Assembly (NCBI RefSeq): GCF_900142365.1
Contig: NZ_FRAP01000001.1
Coordinates: forward strand, 372,001 to 436,000
Source: Pseudonocardia thermophila
GTDB taxonomy: Bacteria; Actinomycetota; Actinomycetes; Mycobacteriales; Pseudonocardiaceae
Length of the DNA stretch: 64,000 nt
Direction of reading: 5' to 3'
Part shown: piece after piece, positions 1 to 9,435 of the stretch
How positions within the stretch are numbered: the first letter of the stretch is position 1
Layout of the letters: each line of letters opens with the position of its first letter
Made by a program: the position numbers and the translations under genes
The notes under the pieces: generated by a model
Seen by the model: the letters and a program-made list of their open reading frames with translations, nothing else
Databases searched by the model: none
What the model was told of the DNA's origin: nothing

Positions 1-760
1 TCGTGATCAGGAAGCACAGCAGCAGTGGCTTCCAGTGCTCGATGACCAGCGTCCGCAGCGAGCCGGCCCGCTTGGTGGTGCGCGCGACCCGCAGCTGCTC
101 GTCGGTGAGCGACTCGTCCATCGTGCGCCGCATCCACAGCACCACCAGAGCGCCGAGGCCGCCGATGACGAACGGGATGCGCCAGCCGGAGTCGCGGATC
201 TGGTCCTCGGTGAAGAACCCGAACATCAGCAGCAGCGTGAACTGCGCCAGCACGTGCCCGCCGACGAGCGTCACGTACTGGAACGAGGAGAAGAACCCGC
301 GGCGGGTGCGGGTGGCCGCCTCCGACATGTAGGTGGCCGAGGTGCCGTACTCGCCGCCGGTGGCGAATCCCTGCACCAGCCGGCAGGCGATGAGCACGAT
401 CGCGGCCCACACGCCGATCGAGGCGTGCGTCGGGGTGATCGCGATGACGAACGAGCAGCCCGCCATCAGCGAGATGCTCAGGGTGAGCGCGGCACGGCGG
501 CCGTGCCGGTCCGCGAACCGGCCGAAGAACCACGAGCCCACCGGGCGCATCAGGAAGGTGATCGCGAAGATGGCGTAGGCGTAGATCGTGGAGTTGGTCT
601 CCTCAGGCGCGAAGAACTGCTTCTCGAAGTAGCTGACGAAGACCGTGTAGATGTAGACGTCGTACCACTCGACGAGGTTTCCCGACGAACCCTTGAGGGT
701 GTTCAGGACCGCGCGCCGTGTCGATTCCGGCCGGATCTGCGCGGTGGTGGTCTCGGACAA
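1..760 (-). CDS. MFS permease, MHS (metabolite:H+ symporter) type, 3' end cut off
   Basis: Inner-membrane secondary transporter of the KgtP/ProP-like MHS branch of the major facilitator superfamily; the substrate cannot be told. The N-terminal part reads MSETTTAQIRPESTRRAVLN and then a first membrane segment with the family's 'NLVEWYDVYIYTVF' pattern. The loop 2-3 signature 'GRFADRHGRRAA' and the TM5 region 'GFATGGEYG' are present. I chose a TTG start at 758-760 because GAGAGGA lies 8 bases upstream and no ATG or GTG fits. About 253 codons are present; the rest lies beyond the window. It reads the same way as the meaB-mutB-mutA genes but starts about 100 bp after meaB ends, so it may be a separate unit. 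A carboxylate substrate would suit the propionate context but is a guess. Confidence 0.85.
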   Translation of the reverse strand, partial: MSETTTAQIRPESTRRAVLNTLKGSSGNLVEWYDVYIYTVFVSYFEKQFFAPEETNSTIYAYAIFAITFLMRPVGSWFFGRFADRHGRRAALTLSISLMAGCSFVIAITPTHASIGVWAAIVLIACRLVQGFATGGEYGTSATYMSEAATRTRRGFFSSFQYVTLVGGHVLAQFTLLLMFGFFTEDQIRDSGWRIPFVIGGLGALVVLWMRRTMDESLTDEQLRVARTTKRAGSLRTLVIEHWKPLLLCFLIT

Positions 761-859
761 CAGGGGCGTCCTCTCGCTTCGACGGTGAAGCCCGGCTGTT
801 GGGCCTGGGCCGCACCGTAGATCGGCAGGACGCCGGTCCCCGGCTTTCTTTACACGCGC

Positions 860-1858
860 TTAGGACGCCGGATCGGCCATACCGAGCAGGCCGAGGATCT
901 CCTGCGCGGCCAGGGTCGGGGTCTGCTGCCCGGCACGCACGCCGGACTCCAGCTCGGGGATCGCCGCCCGCACTCGCGGATCGGTGCGCAGCCGATCCAT
1001 CAACTGGTCGCGCACCATCGCCCACATCCACTCGACCTGCTGGTCGGCCCGCTTCTGCGCGAGCTCACCGTGCTCCTCGAGCGTGGCGCGGTGCCGCTGC
1101 ACAGCGGCCCACACGTCGTCGAGGCCCGCGCCGGTGCGAGCGCTGCACGCCAGCACGGGCGGCTGCCAGTGCGCCGAGCTGGGCGTCAGCAGCCGCAGCG
1201 CACCGCGCAGCTCGCGGGCGGCGGCATGGGCGTCCTTCTCGTGATCACCGTCGGCCTTGTTGACCGCCAGGACGTCGGCGAGCTCGAGGATTCCCTTCTT
1301 GATCCCCTGCAGGGAGTCGCCGGTGCGGGCGATCGTGAGCAGCAGGAACGTGTCGACCATACCGGCGACGGCCACCTCGGACTGGCCGACGCCCACGGTC
1401 TCGACGAGCACCACGTCGTAGCCCGCGGCCTCCATCAGCACGATCGTCTCGCGGGTCGCCCGGGCGACCCCGCCGAGCGTGCCGGCGCTGGGCGAGGGCC
1501 GCACGAATGCGTTCTCGTCGACCGACAGCTTCCCCATGCGGGTCTTGTCGCCGAGGATCGAGCCGCGCGTGCGCGTCGAGGACGGGTCGACCGCCAGCAC
1601 GGCGACCCGGTGCCCGGCCGCGGTGAGCCGGGTGCCGAGCGCCTCGATGAACGTCGACTTGCCCACGCCGGGCACGCCGGAGATGCCCACCCGGATCGCC
1701 CCACCTGCGTGCGGCATCAGCTCCAGGAGCAGCTGCTGCGCGGCCGCGCGGTGGTCGGCCCGGGTCGACTCCACCAGGGTGATGGCCCGCGCCAGGACGG
1801 CGCGGGACCCGTCGAGGACACCCTTGGCGAGCGCCGGGACGTCAGGCGTCCGCGGCAT
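860..1858 (-). CDS. meaB: Methylmalonyl-CoA mutase-associated GTPase MeaB
   Basis: P-loop G3E GTPase (332 aa) that chaperones adenosylcobalamin loading and protects methylmalonyl-CoA mutase from inactivation. The Walker A motif GVPGVGKS is at residues 61-68. The switch region '[10 protein letters not shown]' and the base-recognition motif 'NKAD' follow, and the length is normal for the family. The start overlaps the 3' end of mutB by 17 nt, so translation is probably coupled. This is the last gene of the mutA-mutB-meaB operon. The linked position with both mutase subunits makes the assignment firm. Confidence 0.96.
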   Translation of the reverse strand: MPRTPDVPALAKGVLDGSRAVLARAITLVESTRADHRAAAQQLLLELMPHAGGAIRVGISGVPGVGKSTFIEALGTRLTAAGHRVAVLAVDPSSTRTRGSILGDKTRMGKLSVDENAFVRPSPSAGTLGGVARATRETIVLMEAAGYDVVLVETVGVGQSEVAVAGMVDTFLLLTIARTGDSLQGIKKGILELADVLAVNKADGDHEKDAHAAARELRGALRLLTPSSAHWQPPVLACSARTGAGLDDVWAAVQRHRATLEEHGELAQKRADQQVEWMWAMVRDQLMDRLRTDPRVRAAIPELESGVRAGQQTPTLAAQEILGLLGMADPAS

Positions 1859-4013
1859 GACTCGCGATCAGCTTCTCCAGCAGGTCCACAGCCGCCTCGG
1901 CGATCACCGTGCCCGGCCCGAACACCGCGGTGGCCCCGGCCTCGTACAGGGCCGGGTAGTCGTCGGGCGGGATCACGCCGCCGACGACGATCATGATGTC
2001 GGAGCGCTCCAGCTTCGCCAGCTCGTCACGCAGCTCCGGCACCAGCGTGAGGTGGCCGGCGGCGAGCGAGTTGACGCCGACGATGTGCACGTCGGCCTCC
2101 ACGGCCTGCCGCGCCACCTCGGCCGGGGTCTGGAACAGCGGTCCCACGTCGACGTCGAAGCCGAGGTCGGCGAACGCGGTGGCGATCACCTTCTGGCCGC
2201 GGTCGTGACCGTCCTGGCCCATCTTCGCGACGAGGATGCGCGGCTGGCGGCCTTCCTCCTCGGCGAACGCGTCGACCAGCTCGCGGGCGCGGTCGATGGC
2301 CGGGCTGCTGCCGGCTTCCTTCCCGTACACACCGGAGATGATCCTGATCTGGCCGGAGTGGCGCGAGAACACCTTCTCCAGCGCGTAGGAGATCTCCCCG
2401 ACGGTGGCCTTCGCGCGGGCGGCGTCGACGGAGAGCTTGAGCAGGTTGGCGTCGAAGTCGCGCTTCTCGCCCCGGTCGATCGCGGCTGCGGCGTTCGTCA
2501 GCGCGGTGAGCGCGGCGTCGACGGCGCGGTCGTCGCGCTCCTCGCGCAGCCGGCGCAGCTTCTCGATCTGCTGGGCGCGCACGCCGGCGTTGTCGACCTT
2601 GAGGACCTCGACCGGCTCGTCGTCCTCGACGACGTACTTGTTGACGCCGATGACCGGCTGACGTCCGGAGTCGATCCGCGCCTGCGTGCGGGCGGCGGCC
2701 TCCTCGACGCGCAGCTTCGGGATGCCTGCGTCGATCGCCTGGGCCATCCCGCCGGCGGCCTCGACCTCCTGGATGTGCGCCCACGCGCGGCGGGCCAGGT
2801 CGTAGGTGAGCCGCTCCACGTAGTGCGAGCCGCCCCACGGGTCGATCACGTTGGTGGTGGCCGACTCCTGCTGCAGCAGCAGCTGGGTGTTGCGCGCGAT
2901 GCGGGCGGAGAAGTCGGTGGGCAGCGCCAGCGCCTCGTCGAGGGCGTTGGTGTGCAGGCTCTGCGTGTGGCCCTGGGTGGCGGCCATCGCCTCGATGCAG
3001 GTGCGGACCACGTTGTTGTAGACGTCCTGCGCGGTCAGCGACCAGCCGGAGGTCTGCGAGTGCGTGCGCAGCGACAGCGACTTCGGGTTCTTCGGGTCGA
3101 ACTCCTTGACCAGCTTCGCCCACAGCAGCCGCGCGGCCCGCAGCTTGGCGACCTCCATGAAGAAGTTCATGCCGATCGCCCAGAAGAACGACAGCCGCGG
3201 CGCGAACGCGTCGATGTCCAGCCCGGCGTCGATGCCCGCCCGCAGGTACTCCACGCCGTCGGCGAGGGTGTAGGCCAGCTCCAGGTCGGCGGTCGCGCCC
3301 GCCTCCTGGATGTGGTAGCCGGAGATGGAGATCGAGTTGAACTTCGGCATCTCGCGCGAGGTGTACGCGAAGATGTCCGAGATGATCTGCATCGACGGCC
3401 GCGGCGGGTAGATGTAGGTGTTGCGGACCATGAACTCCTTGAGGATGTCGTTCTGGATGGTCCCGGTGAGCTTCGCCGGTGGAACACCCTGCTCCTCGGC
3501 CGCCACGATGTAGAGGGCGAGCACGGGCAGCACGGCCCCGTTCATGGTCATCGACACCGACATGCGGTCCAGCGGGATGCCGTCGAACAGCTGGCGCATG
3601 TCGAGGATCGAGTCGATCGCCACGCCGGCCATGCCGACGTCGCCGGCCACGCGCGGGTGGTCGGAGTCGTAACCGCGGTGGGTGGCCAGGTCGAACGCGA
3701 TCGACAGGCCCTTCTGCCCCGCGGCGAGGTTGCGCCGGTAGAAGGCGTTGGACTCGGCGGCGGTGGAGAACCCGGCGTACTGGCGGATCGTCCAGGGCTG
3801 GGTCACGTACATCGCCGGGTACGGGCCGCGCAGGTACGGCGCGATGCCCGGGTAGGTGGCCAGGAAGTCCAGGCCCTCGGTGTCAGCGGCGGTGTAGAGC
3901 GGCTTCACCGCGATGCCCTCGGGCGACTCCCACGGCTCCGCCTCGATCTCGGGGCCGTCCGGGAGCGGGGCGTCGGTCTGCAGCGGGACCTTCGTGAAGT
4001 CGGGAATGGTCAT
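1842..4013 (-). CDS. mutB: Methylmalonyl-CoA mutase, catalytic large subunit
   Basis: Catalytic subunit (723 aa) of adenosylcobalamin-dependent methylmalonyl-CoA mutase, which interconverts (R)-methylmalonyl-CoA and succinyl-CoA in propionate, odd-chain and branched-chain catabolism. The N-terminal substrate-binding TIM barrel is complete. The C-terminal cobalamin-binding domain carries the base-off motif DGHDRG near residue 600. The ATG at 4013 overlaps the mutA stop as ATGA. A longer in-frame extension exists upstream but runs into mutA and is not used. It acts as a heterodimer with MutA and is served by MeaB encoded just downstream. Confidence 0.97.
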   Translation of the reverse strand: MTIPDFTKVPLQTDAPLPDGPEIEAEPWESPEGIAVKPLYTAADTEGLDFLATYPGIAPYLRGPYPAMYVTQPWTIRQYAGFSTAAESNAFYRRNLAAGQKGLSIAFDLATHRGYDSDHPRVAGDVGMAGVAIDSILDMRQLFDGIPLDRMSVSMTMNGAVLPVLALYIVAAEEQGVPPAKLTGTIQNDILKEFMVRNTYIYPPRPSMQIISDIFAYTSREMPKFNSISISGYHIQEAGATADLELAYTLADGVEYLRAGIDAGLDIDAFAPRLSFFWAIGMNFFMEVAKLRAARLLWAKLVKEFDPKNPKSLSLRTHSQTSGWSLTAQDVYNNVVRTCIEAMAATQGHTQSLHTNALDEALALPTDFSARIARNTQLLLQQESATTNVIDPWGGSHYVERLTYDLARRAWAHIQEVEAAGGMAQAIDAGIPKLRVEEAAARTQARIDSGRQPVIGVNKYVVEDDEPVEVLKVDNAGVRAQQIEKLRRLREERDDRAVDAALTALTNAAAAIDRGEKRDFDANLLKLSVDAARAKATVGEISYALEKVFSRHSGQIRIISGVYGKEAGSSPAIDRARELVDAFAEEEGRQPRILVAKMGQDGHDRGQKVIATAFADLGFDVDVGPLFQTPAEVARQAVEADVHIVGVNSLAAGHLTLVPELRDELAKLERSDIMIVVGGVIPPDDYPALYEAGATAVFGPGTVIAEAAVDLLEKLIASHAADA

Positions 4014-5917
4014 CGCGAAGCCTCCAGCGCGCTCCAGACGGTGGCGATCGTGGCCAGCGCGTCGCCGCCGACGGCGAACGTCTCGTCCACCCCGTCGACC
4101 GCGGCCTTCCCGGCCAAGAGGATCGTGGTCGCTCCTGCCGCCCGCAGCGCGGCGGCGGTCTCGGCCCCGCGCTCGGCGTACAGCTCGTCGGTGCCGCACA
4201 GGACCGCGACGGGCGTGCCCGCCTCGCGGAACGCGGCCACCACCTCGTCGGCGGTCTCGGTCGCACCGGCGTCGACCGGCTCTATCCCGCCCGCCTGCAG
4301 CAGGTTGCGGGCGAACGTGGCGCGCGCGGTGTGCGCCGCGATCGGGCCCAGCGTCGCGAGGAACGCCTTCGGCCGCGCGCCCGTCTCGGCGAGGACGGCG
4401 TCGGACCGGTCGCGGTAGGCCTCGTAGGGCGCTGCCGGCCGGTAGACCGGCAGCGCCGTGCGCTCCGGCAGCACCGGGTTCGGCTCCCGCTCGACCGGCT
4501 TCTCGAACAGGTCGGGGAACTCGCTCACACCGGTGATCGGCGCCTTCCGGGTGGCGACCGCGCGCTCCCGCTGCTCCCGGACCTCGGCGACCTTCTCGGC
4601 CACCAGGCCCTTCGCGAGCGCATCGGCGACGCCGCCCGCGGCCTCCAGCTCCTGGAAGACCGCCCACGCGGCGTCAGCCAGCGCGTCGGTGAGCGACTCG
4701 ACGTACCAGGAGCCACCCGCCGGGTCGACGACCCGCGCGACGTGCGACTCCTCCACGAGCAGCGTCTGCGTGTTGCGGGCGATGCGCCGGGAGAACGGGG
4801 TGGACTGCCCGATCGCGGCGTCGAACGGGTAGACGGTGACCGCGTCGGCTCCGCCGACCCCGGCTGCGAAGGCCGCGATGGTGCCGCGCAGCAGGTTCAC
4901 GTACGGGTCGCGGCGGGTGAGCGCGATCGGTGAGGACACCGCGTGCAGCGGCGAGATCGTCGTCTCCGCGGCGCCGCTGGCCTCCAGCACCCGGGCCCAC
5001 AGCCGGCGCGCGGCGCGCAGCTTCGCGATCGTCGGGAACTGCTCGACGGTCGCGGCCAGCCGCAGCTCCAGCACCTGCGCGGCCCGGTCGATCCCCACCC
5101 CGGCCTCGGTGAGCGCCCGCAGGTAGGCCACCCCGGCGGACAGGACGTAGCCCAGTTCCTGCGCGTCCGAGCCGCCCGCGGTGTGCACCGGCAGCCCGTC
5201 GACGGCCAGGGCGATCAGCTTCGGGTACTCCGCGGCCACCCGTGCGGCCAGGTCGACCGCGGCGCGCAGATCGGCGGGCTCGCCGGTGCGGGCAGCCCGG
5301 CCGATCGGGTCCAGCCCGAGGTGGCCGAGCAGATCCGCGGACGCGACGTCGCGGCGGGCGGCGAGGTCCAAGAACGCCTCGGCGGCGGCGATCGCGTCGG
5401 GCGCCGGGCTGTCGCCCGGGTCGAGCACGACCGGGGCGGCGTCGAGCAGCACCCCGTCCAGCGCGGCCGGCAGCGCCGCGGGCTCCACACCGCCGTGGCG
5501 GACCGCCAGCCAGATCGAGCTGACCCCGCACTCCAGATCGGCGAGCACCGCCTCGCGCACCTTCTCGGGATCGGTTCCGACGTGCCGCTGCCGCACGTCC
5601 CAGGCGCGCGGCCCACCGGTGCCGCGCACGAACGGGCGCACGCCCGGCGCACCGGCGGGCGGCAGCTCAGCCACGTCCTCCGCCGTGTACAGCGGACGCA
5701 CCGCGATCCCGTCCAGCGTCGTGCGGGTCAACTTCTCGAACGCGGTGCCCAGCGGCGCGTCAGCGCTGATGCGCCCCGACTTCACGAGCACTTGATCGAC
5801 GAGCTTCAACCACTCGTCACGGTCGGCAGCGGGGAACCCTGAGGCGAGCTCCAGCTCCACGGGCTCTCCCGGCGCGGCGGCTTCCAGCACCGCCTTGTCG
5901 ACCTGTCCGGTGTTCAT
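4010..5917 (-). CDS. mutA: Methylmalonyl-CoA mutase, small subunit
   Basis: Non-catalytic partner (635 aa) of MutB. It shares the barrel and a flavodoxin-like C-terminal domain, but the cobalamin-binding DxHxxG motif is absent, as expected for the small subunit. I start it at ATG 5917 ([10 protein letters not shown]) because GGGGAGG sits 6 bases upstream; an in-frame GTG 15 nt earlier overlaps that ribosome-binding site. It is the first gene of the mut operon. The 270-bp gap upstream holds a long palindrome at 6100-6152 but no cobalamin riboswitch that I could recognise. Confidence 0.95.
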   Translation of the reverse strand: MNTGQVDKAVLEAAAPGEPVELELASGFPAADRDEWLKLVDQVLVKSGRISADAPLGTAFEKLTRTTLDGIAVRPLYTAEDVAELPPAGAPGVRPFVRGTGGPRAWDVRQRHVGTDPEKVREAVLADLECGVSSIWLAVRHGGVEPAALPAALDGVLLDAAPVVLDPGDSPAPDAIAAAEAFLDLAARRDVASADLLGHLGLDPIGRAARTGEPADLRAAVDLAARVAAEYPKLIALAVDGLPVHTAGGSDAQELGYVLSAGVAYLRALTEAGVGIDRAAQVLELRLAATVEQFPTIAKLRAARRLWARVLEASGAAETTISPLHAVSSPIALTRRDPYVNLLRGTIAAFAAGVGGADAVTVYPFDAAIGQSTPFSRRIARNTQTLLVEESHVARVVDPAGGSWYVESLTDALADAAWAVFQELEAAGGVADALAKGLVAEKVAEVREQRERAVATRKAPITGVSEFPDLFEKPVEREPNPVLPERTALPVYRPAAPYEAYRDRSDAVLAETGARPKAFLATLGPIAAHTARATFARNLLQAGGIEPVDAGATETADEVVAAFREAGTPVAVLCGTDELYAERGAETAAALRAAGATTILLAGKAAVDGVDETFAVGGDALATIATVWSALEASR

Positions 5918-6099
5918 CGACGACCTCCCCACCGCGGCCGCGATGGCGCGGATGGGCGAAGTTTAGGCACGGGTGACTGCTTTCATCGGGCCATGCGGGT
6001 GTGAGAGTGATCCCGCTCGTGAGGTGCGCCACGCCCGGCGCCTGGCTCCTCACAGGGCCCGGCCGGGCCCGCCCCGCCTCACCTCACCCCACCCCGGGC

Positions 6100-6152
6100 G
6101 CAACGAACGGCACTCTCGTCCACGTGGAGTGGACGAGAGTGCCGTTCGTTGC
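6100..6152. repeat. Long perfect inverted repeat: 24-bp arms, 5-bp loop
   Basis: The left arm 6100-6123 begins GCAACGAACGGCACT. The right arm 6129-6152 is its exact reverse complement, and the loop is GTGGA. It lies downstream of the Rieske gene and upstream of the mut operon, both on the minus strand. It could end Rieske transcription, although there is no T tract, or be a dispersed extragenic palindrome. The arms are much longer and more perfect than a usual operator. Confidence 0.85.
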
Positions 6153-6187
6153 CTGAGGGCCGGGGGGTGGCGGCCGAAGCGCCGATC

Positions 6188-6610
6188 TCAGGCCAGCGTG
6201 ACCGAGTCCCCCTGCACCGTCACCTCCCGCTTCTCCAGCGGTCGGGGCGCAGGCCCCTCCAGGACGGCACCGTCGGCGAGGGCGAACTTGCTCTGGTGGC
6301 ACGGGCAGACGATGGCGCCGTCCTCGATGTGGCCCACCACGCACCCGGCGTGGGTGCAGCGGGCGGAGTAGGCGACGAAGGTGCCGGCGGTGGGCTGGAC
6401 GACCACGACGCCCTGGTCGGCGAGGATCGTGCCGCCGCCGACGGGGACGTCGGCCGCCGGGACGAGCGGGGTGCCGGGGGCCGCCGGCGCGCTCGACGCG
6501 GTCGCCGAGGAGCCGCTGGAGCAGGCGGAGAGCACGCCTGCGGTGCAGGTGACGGATGCACCGACGAGGACGGTCCGCCTGGAGGGTCGGCTGATCGAGG
6601 CCGGCGTCAT
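6188..6610 (-). CDS. Rieske [2Fe-2S] protein with Tat/lipoprotein-type leader
   Basis: Small Rieske iron-sulfur protein (140 aa), probably exported and anchored as a lipoprotein, carrying electrons at the outer face of the membrane. The N-terminus has a twin-arginine stretch (PSRRTVLVG), a hydrophobic segment and a lipobox-like LSAC at about residues 25-28. The cluster ligands are visible as CTHAGC and CPCHQS, two Cys-His pairs. The length fits single-domain Rieske proteins, not the bc1-complex subunit. The ATG at 6610 is preceded by GGGAG; an in-frame extension upstream would disrupt the leader. The gene diverges from an ECF sigma/anti-sigma pair, which hints at stress or redox control. The redox partner is unknown. 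Confidence 0.88.
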   Translation of the reverse strand: MTPASISRPSRRTVLVGASVTCTAGVLSACSSGSSATASSAPAAPGTPLVPAADVPVGGGTILADQGVVVVQPTAGTFVAYSARCTHAGCVVGHIEDGAIVCPCHQSKFALADGAVLEGPAPRPLEKREVTVQGDSVTLA

Positions 6611-6679
6611 GGATCTCGCTCCCGAGGTCGTGGTGGTCGTGATCGGTCTGTCGGTTCGGTACACGTTCTGCCTACGCGT

Positions 6680-6703
6680 CCGGTTCAGATCAGGTTGAAC
6701 CGG
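6680..6703. promoter_or_regulatory. Palindrome in the Rieske / ECF sigma divergent gap
   Basis: CCGGTTCA (6680-6687) and TGAACCGG (6696-6703) are perfect inverted arms separated by 8 bp. The site sits between the divergent Rieske and sigma-factor genes, about 70-100 bp from each start. It may be an operator or part of an autoregulated ECF promoter. No regulator is assigned. Confidence 0.4.
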
Positions 6704-6782
6704 GGGCGGCCGGCGGCCGTGTACCCCGGTGACAGGCCGTAGGGTCCGCACACCCATCGACTGCCGGACGGAGGTTCGTCGA

Positions 6783-7307
6783 GTGCACGCCGACGAGGCG
6801 CTCGTCCACGCGATCTACTCCGAGCACGGTCGGGCGCTGCTGGCGTACGCGACGCGGTTGACCGGGGATCGGGCCGCGGCGGAGGACGTGGTGCAGGAGA
6901 CCATCGTGCGGGCGTGGCGACATCCCGAGGTCCTCACGAACGGGAAGGGGTCCACCCGCGGCTGGCTGTTCACGGTGGCCCGCAACATCATCACCGACCG
7001 GGCCCGGGCGAAGGCCGCGCGCCCGCAGGAGGTGCCGGCCGACCAGGACGGGGTGGAGGTCGCCCCGGTGCAGCGCGACCACGCCGAGCACGTGGTCGCG
7101 TCGGTGACGGTGCTGGAGGCCATGGACTCGCTCTCCGAGGACCACCGCGGGGTGCTGGAGGAGATCTACTTCCGGGGCCGCAGCCTCGCCGAGGCCGCCG
7201 CGGCGCTGGGGATCCCGACCGGCACGGTGAAGTCGCGGTCGTACTACGCGCTGCGCGCCCTGCGTGACCACCTGACGGAGCGGAGCGGTGAGGGGGTGAA
7301 GGCGTGA
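6783..7307 (+). CDS. ECF-type RNA polymerase sigma factor (SigL/SigK-like)
   Basis: Group 4 sigma factor (174 aa) with region 2 (about residues 10-75, 'DRAAAEDVVQETIVRAWRHP') and region 4 (about 110-165, 'RSLAEAAAALGIPTGTVKSR'). The GTG at 6783 is chosen because GGAGG lies 8 bases upstream; an ATG 54 nt earlier lacks one. The stop overlaps the anti-sigma start as GTGA, so the pair is co-translated. The neighbouring Rieske lipoprotein and cytochrome bd operon suggest an envelope or redox stimulon, which is an inference from position only. Confidence 0.92.
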   Translation: MHADEALVHAIYSEHGRALLAYATRLTGDRAAAEDVVQETIVRAWRHPEVLTNGKGSTRGWLFTVARNIITDRARAKAARPQEVPADQDGVEVAPVQRDHAEHVVASVTVLEAMDSLSEDHRGVLEEIYFRGRSLAEAAAALGIPTGTVKSRSYYALRALRDHLTERSGEGVKA

Positions 7308-7987
7308 CGGCACCGACGCATCCCGATCCGGGCGACCTGAGCGCCTACACCCTGGGCCTGCTCGACGAGGAGCAGGCCGGCGCGGTCGCTCGGCACCTGC
7401 CGAGCTGCCCCCGCTGCCGGCGCGAGTACGAGGAGCTGCGCGAGATGGCCGACATGCTCGGTGAGCTGCCCCCGGAGGCCCTGCTCGACGGGCCGCCCGA
7501 GGACGGCGACCTGCTGCTCGCCCGCACCCTGCGCCAGGTCCGCAGCGAGGTCGCGCGGCGCAGGCGGCGACGGATCCTCGCGGTCGCGGCGTCGGCGGTG
7601 ATCGGCATCGCGGCGGCCGTCGGCGGCGGCATCCTGATCGGCCGCACCCTCGGCCCACCGGCCGTCGAGTCGAGCCAGGCCGCGGGCACCCGGGTGTTCG
7701 ACGGGACGTCCGGCAACGTGCGGATGACGGCGAAGGTCTCCCCCGCTGCGGACTGGATCCGGCTCGCCGTCACGGTGTCCGGCATGCCCCGCGGAGAACA
7801 CTGCAAGCTCGTCGTCGTGCGCAAGGACGGCAGTCGGGAGATCGCCGGCTCGTGGACGGTCGGGCCGCGCGGCGAGGCCGGCGGCGTCACCATCGACGGG
7901 GCCGCCGACGTGCGCATCGACGAGATGGAGGCGGTCAACGTGGAGGGCGCCGACGGACGCGTGCACGTGTCCGCCGTCACCCGCTAG
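7304..7987 (+). CDS. Anti-sigma factor with zinc-finger (ZAS) domain, membrane-anchored
   Basis: Cognate anti-sigma factor (227 aa). The N-terminal anti-sigma domain carries the HxxxCxxC zinc motif at H31, C35 and C38 ('HLPSCPRC'). After an Arg-rich stretch comes one transmembrane helix at about residues 88-110 ('ILAVAASAVIGIAAAVGG'), then an extracytoplasmic domain of about 115 residues. This is the RslA/RskA-type layout. The start is GTG, overlapping the sigma stop. It is likely released by a redox signal or by proteolysis. Confidence 0.92.
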   Translation: MTAPTHPDPGDLSAYTLGLLDEEQAGAVARHLPSCPRCRREYEELREMADMLGELPPEALLDGPPEDGDLLLARTLRQVRSEVARRRRRRILAVAASAVIGIAAAVGGGILIGRTLGPPAVESSQAAGTRVFDGTSGNVRMTAKVSPAADWIRLAVTVSGMPRGEHCKLVVVRKDGSREIAGSWTVGPRGEAGGVTIDGAADVRIDEMEAVNVEGADGRVHVSAVTR

Positions 7988-7998
7988 CCCCCGCCGGC

Positions 7999-8033
7999 TT
8001 CTACGTCATGTAGAACTACTACAGGACGTAGAA
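7999..8033. promoter_or_regulatory. Long operator-like palindrome directly upstream of cydA
   Basis: TTCTACGTCATGTAG (7999-8013) faces CTACAGGACGTAGAA (8019-8033): 15-bp inverted arms with one mismatch and a 5-bp spacer. Each arm is itself a CTAC-N5-GTAG element, so it can also be read as two operators with centres 18 bp apart. It ends 13 bp before the cydA ATG, overlapping the expected promoter and leader. The CTAC/GTAG pattern recalls sites of BlaI/MecI/CopY-family repressors; no such regulator is in the window. Confidence 0.75.
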
Positions 8034-8046
8034 GTTGGGGGGTGCC

Positions 8047-9435
8047 ATGGATGCGCTCGATCTCGCCCGCTGGCAGTTCGGGATCACGACCGTCTACCAC
8101 TTCCTGTTCGTGCCGCTGACGATCGGCCTGTCGGTGATCGTCGCGAGCCTGCAGACGGTGTGGCACCGGACCGGCCGCCCCGAGCTCCTGCGCGCGACCC
8201 GCTTCTTCGGCAACCTCTACCTGATCAACACGGCCATGGGCGTGGTCACCGGCCTCGTCCAGGAGTTCCAGTTCGGCATGAACTGGAGCAACTACGCCAC
8301 CTTCGTCGGGGACGTCTTCGGAGCCCCGCTCGCGCTGGAGGCGCTGCTCGCGTTCTTCCTGGAGGCCACGTTCCTGGGCCTGTGGATGTTCGGCTGGGAC
8401 AAGCTGCCCCGCCGCGTGCACCTGGCGACGATCTGGGCGGCCGCGATCGGCTCGAACCTGTCGGCCTACTTCATCCTCGCGGCGAACGCGTGGATGCGCC
8501 ACCCCGTCGGCTTCGAGGTCGACGAGGCGACCGGGCGCGCCCGCATGACCGACCTGTGGGCCGTCCTGACCAACCCGCAGGCGATCTCGACGTTCGTGCA
8601 CGTCGTGTCGGCCTCGTTCGTCGTCGCCGGGCTGTTCGTGGTGGCCGTCAGCGCGTACCGGCTGCTCAAGCACTCCGACGAGGACCGGGCGCTCTTCCGC
8701 ACCGCGCTGCGGGCCGGGCTGACCGTCACCGCGATCGCCGGGGTGATCGTCGCAGGCTCCGGCGACGGGCAGGCCAAGCTCATGGCGCAGTACGAGCCGA
8801 TGAAGCTCGCCGCCGCCGAGGCGCACTGGGACACCGGCGAGTACGCCGGGTTCTCCCTGTTCGCCGTCGGCGACCTCACCGAGCGGCGCAACATCGTCGA
8901 CATCGCCGTCACGCCGGTGCTCAGCTTCCTCGCCACCGGGTCGATCGACGGCGAGGTCCAGGGTGTCAACGATCTGCAGGAACAGTTCGAGCAGACCTTC
9001 GGGCCGGGCGACTACGTGCCCAACGTGGCGGTCCTCTACTGGGCGTTCCGGCTGATGATGGGGCTCGGCCTGGCCGGGGCCGCGGTCGGGCTGGTCGGGC
9101 TGTGGATGACCCGCAAGGGCCGCGAGCCCGAGCCGTGGGCCTACCGCGTGGCGATGCTGGGCCTTCCGGCCGCCCTGGCCGCGAACATCTTCGGCTGGAT
9201 CCTCACCGAGATGGGCCGCCAGCCGTGGACGGTCGTCGGCGAGCTGCTCACCGCCGCCAGCGTCTCCCCCGGCGTCTCGCTGGGCGAGGTCGCGTTCTCC
9301 CTCGCCGCGTTCACCACGGTCTACGCGGTGCTCGCCGTCGTCGAGGCCCGGCTGCTGTGGCGCTGCGTCAAGGCGGGCCCGCCACCTGCCGAACCGGAGG
9401 CGCTCACCCGGCCGATGAGCTACCAGGAGGCCTAG
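8047..9435 (+). CDS. cydA: Cytochrome bd quinol oxidase subunit I
   Basis: Quinol-oxidising, haem-bearing subunit (462 aa) of the high-affinity cytochrome bd oxidase. It is an integral membrane protein with about nine helices. The N-terminal 'WQFGITTVYHFLFVPLTIG' contains the haem-ligand histidine. A short Q-loop follows, and the conserved GRQPW motif occurs near residue 400. The ATG at 8047 follows a G-rich ribosome-binding site; an in-frame start 12 nt upstream is not used. It is the first gene of cydA-cydB-cydDC, probably controlled through the palindrome immediately upstream. Confidence 0.97.
   Translation: MDALDLARWQFGITTVYHFLFVPLTIGLSVIVASLQTVWHRTGRPELLRATRFFGNLYLINTAMGVVTGLVQEFQFGMNWSNYATFVGDVFGAPLALEALLAFFLEATFLGLWMFGWDKLPRRVHLATIWAAAIGSNLSAYFILAANAWMRHPVGFEVDEATGRARMTDLWAVLTNPQAISTFVHVVSASFVVAGLFVVAVSAYRLLKHSDEDRALFRTALRAGLTVTAIAGVIVAGSGDGQAKLMAQYEPMKLAAAEAHWDTGEYAGFSLFAVGDLTERRNIVDIAVTPVLSFLATGSIDGEVQGVNDLQEQFEQTFGPGDYVPNVAVLYWAFRLMMGLGLAGAAVGLVGLWMTRKGREPEPWAYRVAMLGLPAALAANIFGWILTEMGRQPWTVVGELLTAASVSPGVSLGEVAFSLAAFTTVYAVLAVVEARLLWRCVKAGPPPAEPEALTRPMSYQEA

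Noticed and set aside
1479..4418. A 979-codon plus-strand open frame opposite meaB and mutB
   Set aside because: Its translation is antisense shadow of clear enzymes on the other strand, rich in Arg, Gly and Asp with no motifs.
5933..6187. Cobalamin riboswitch before the mutA-mutB-meaB operon
   Set aside because: The gap is dominated by the palindrome; I found no B12-box-like sequence or the long structured leader expected.
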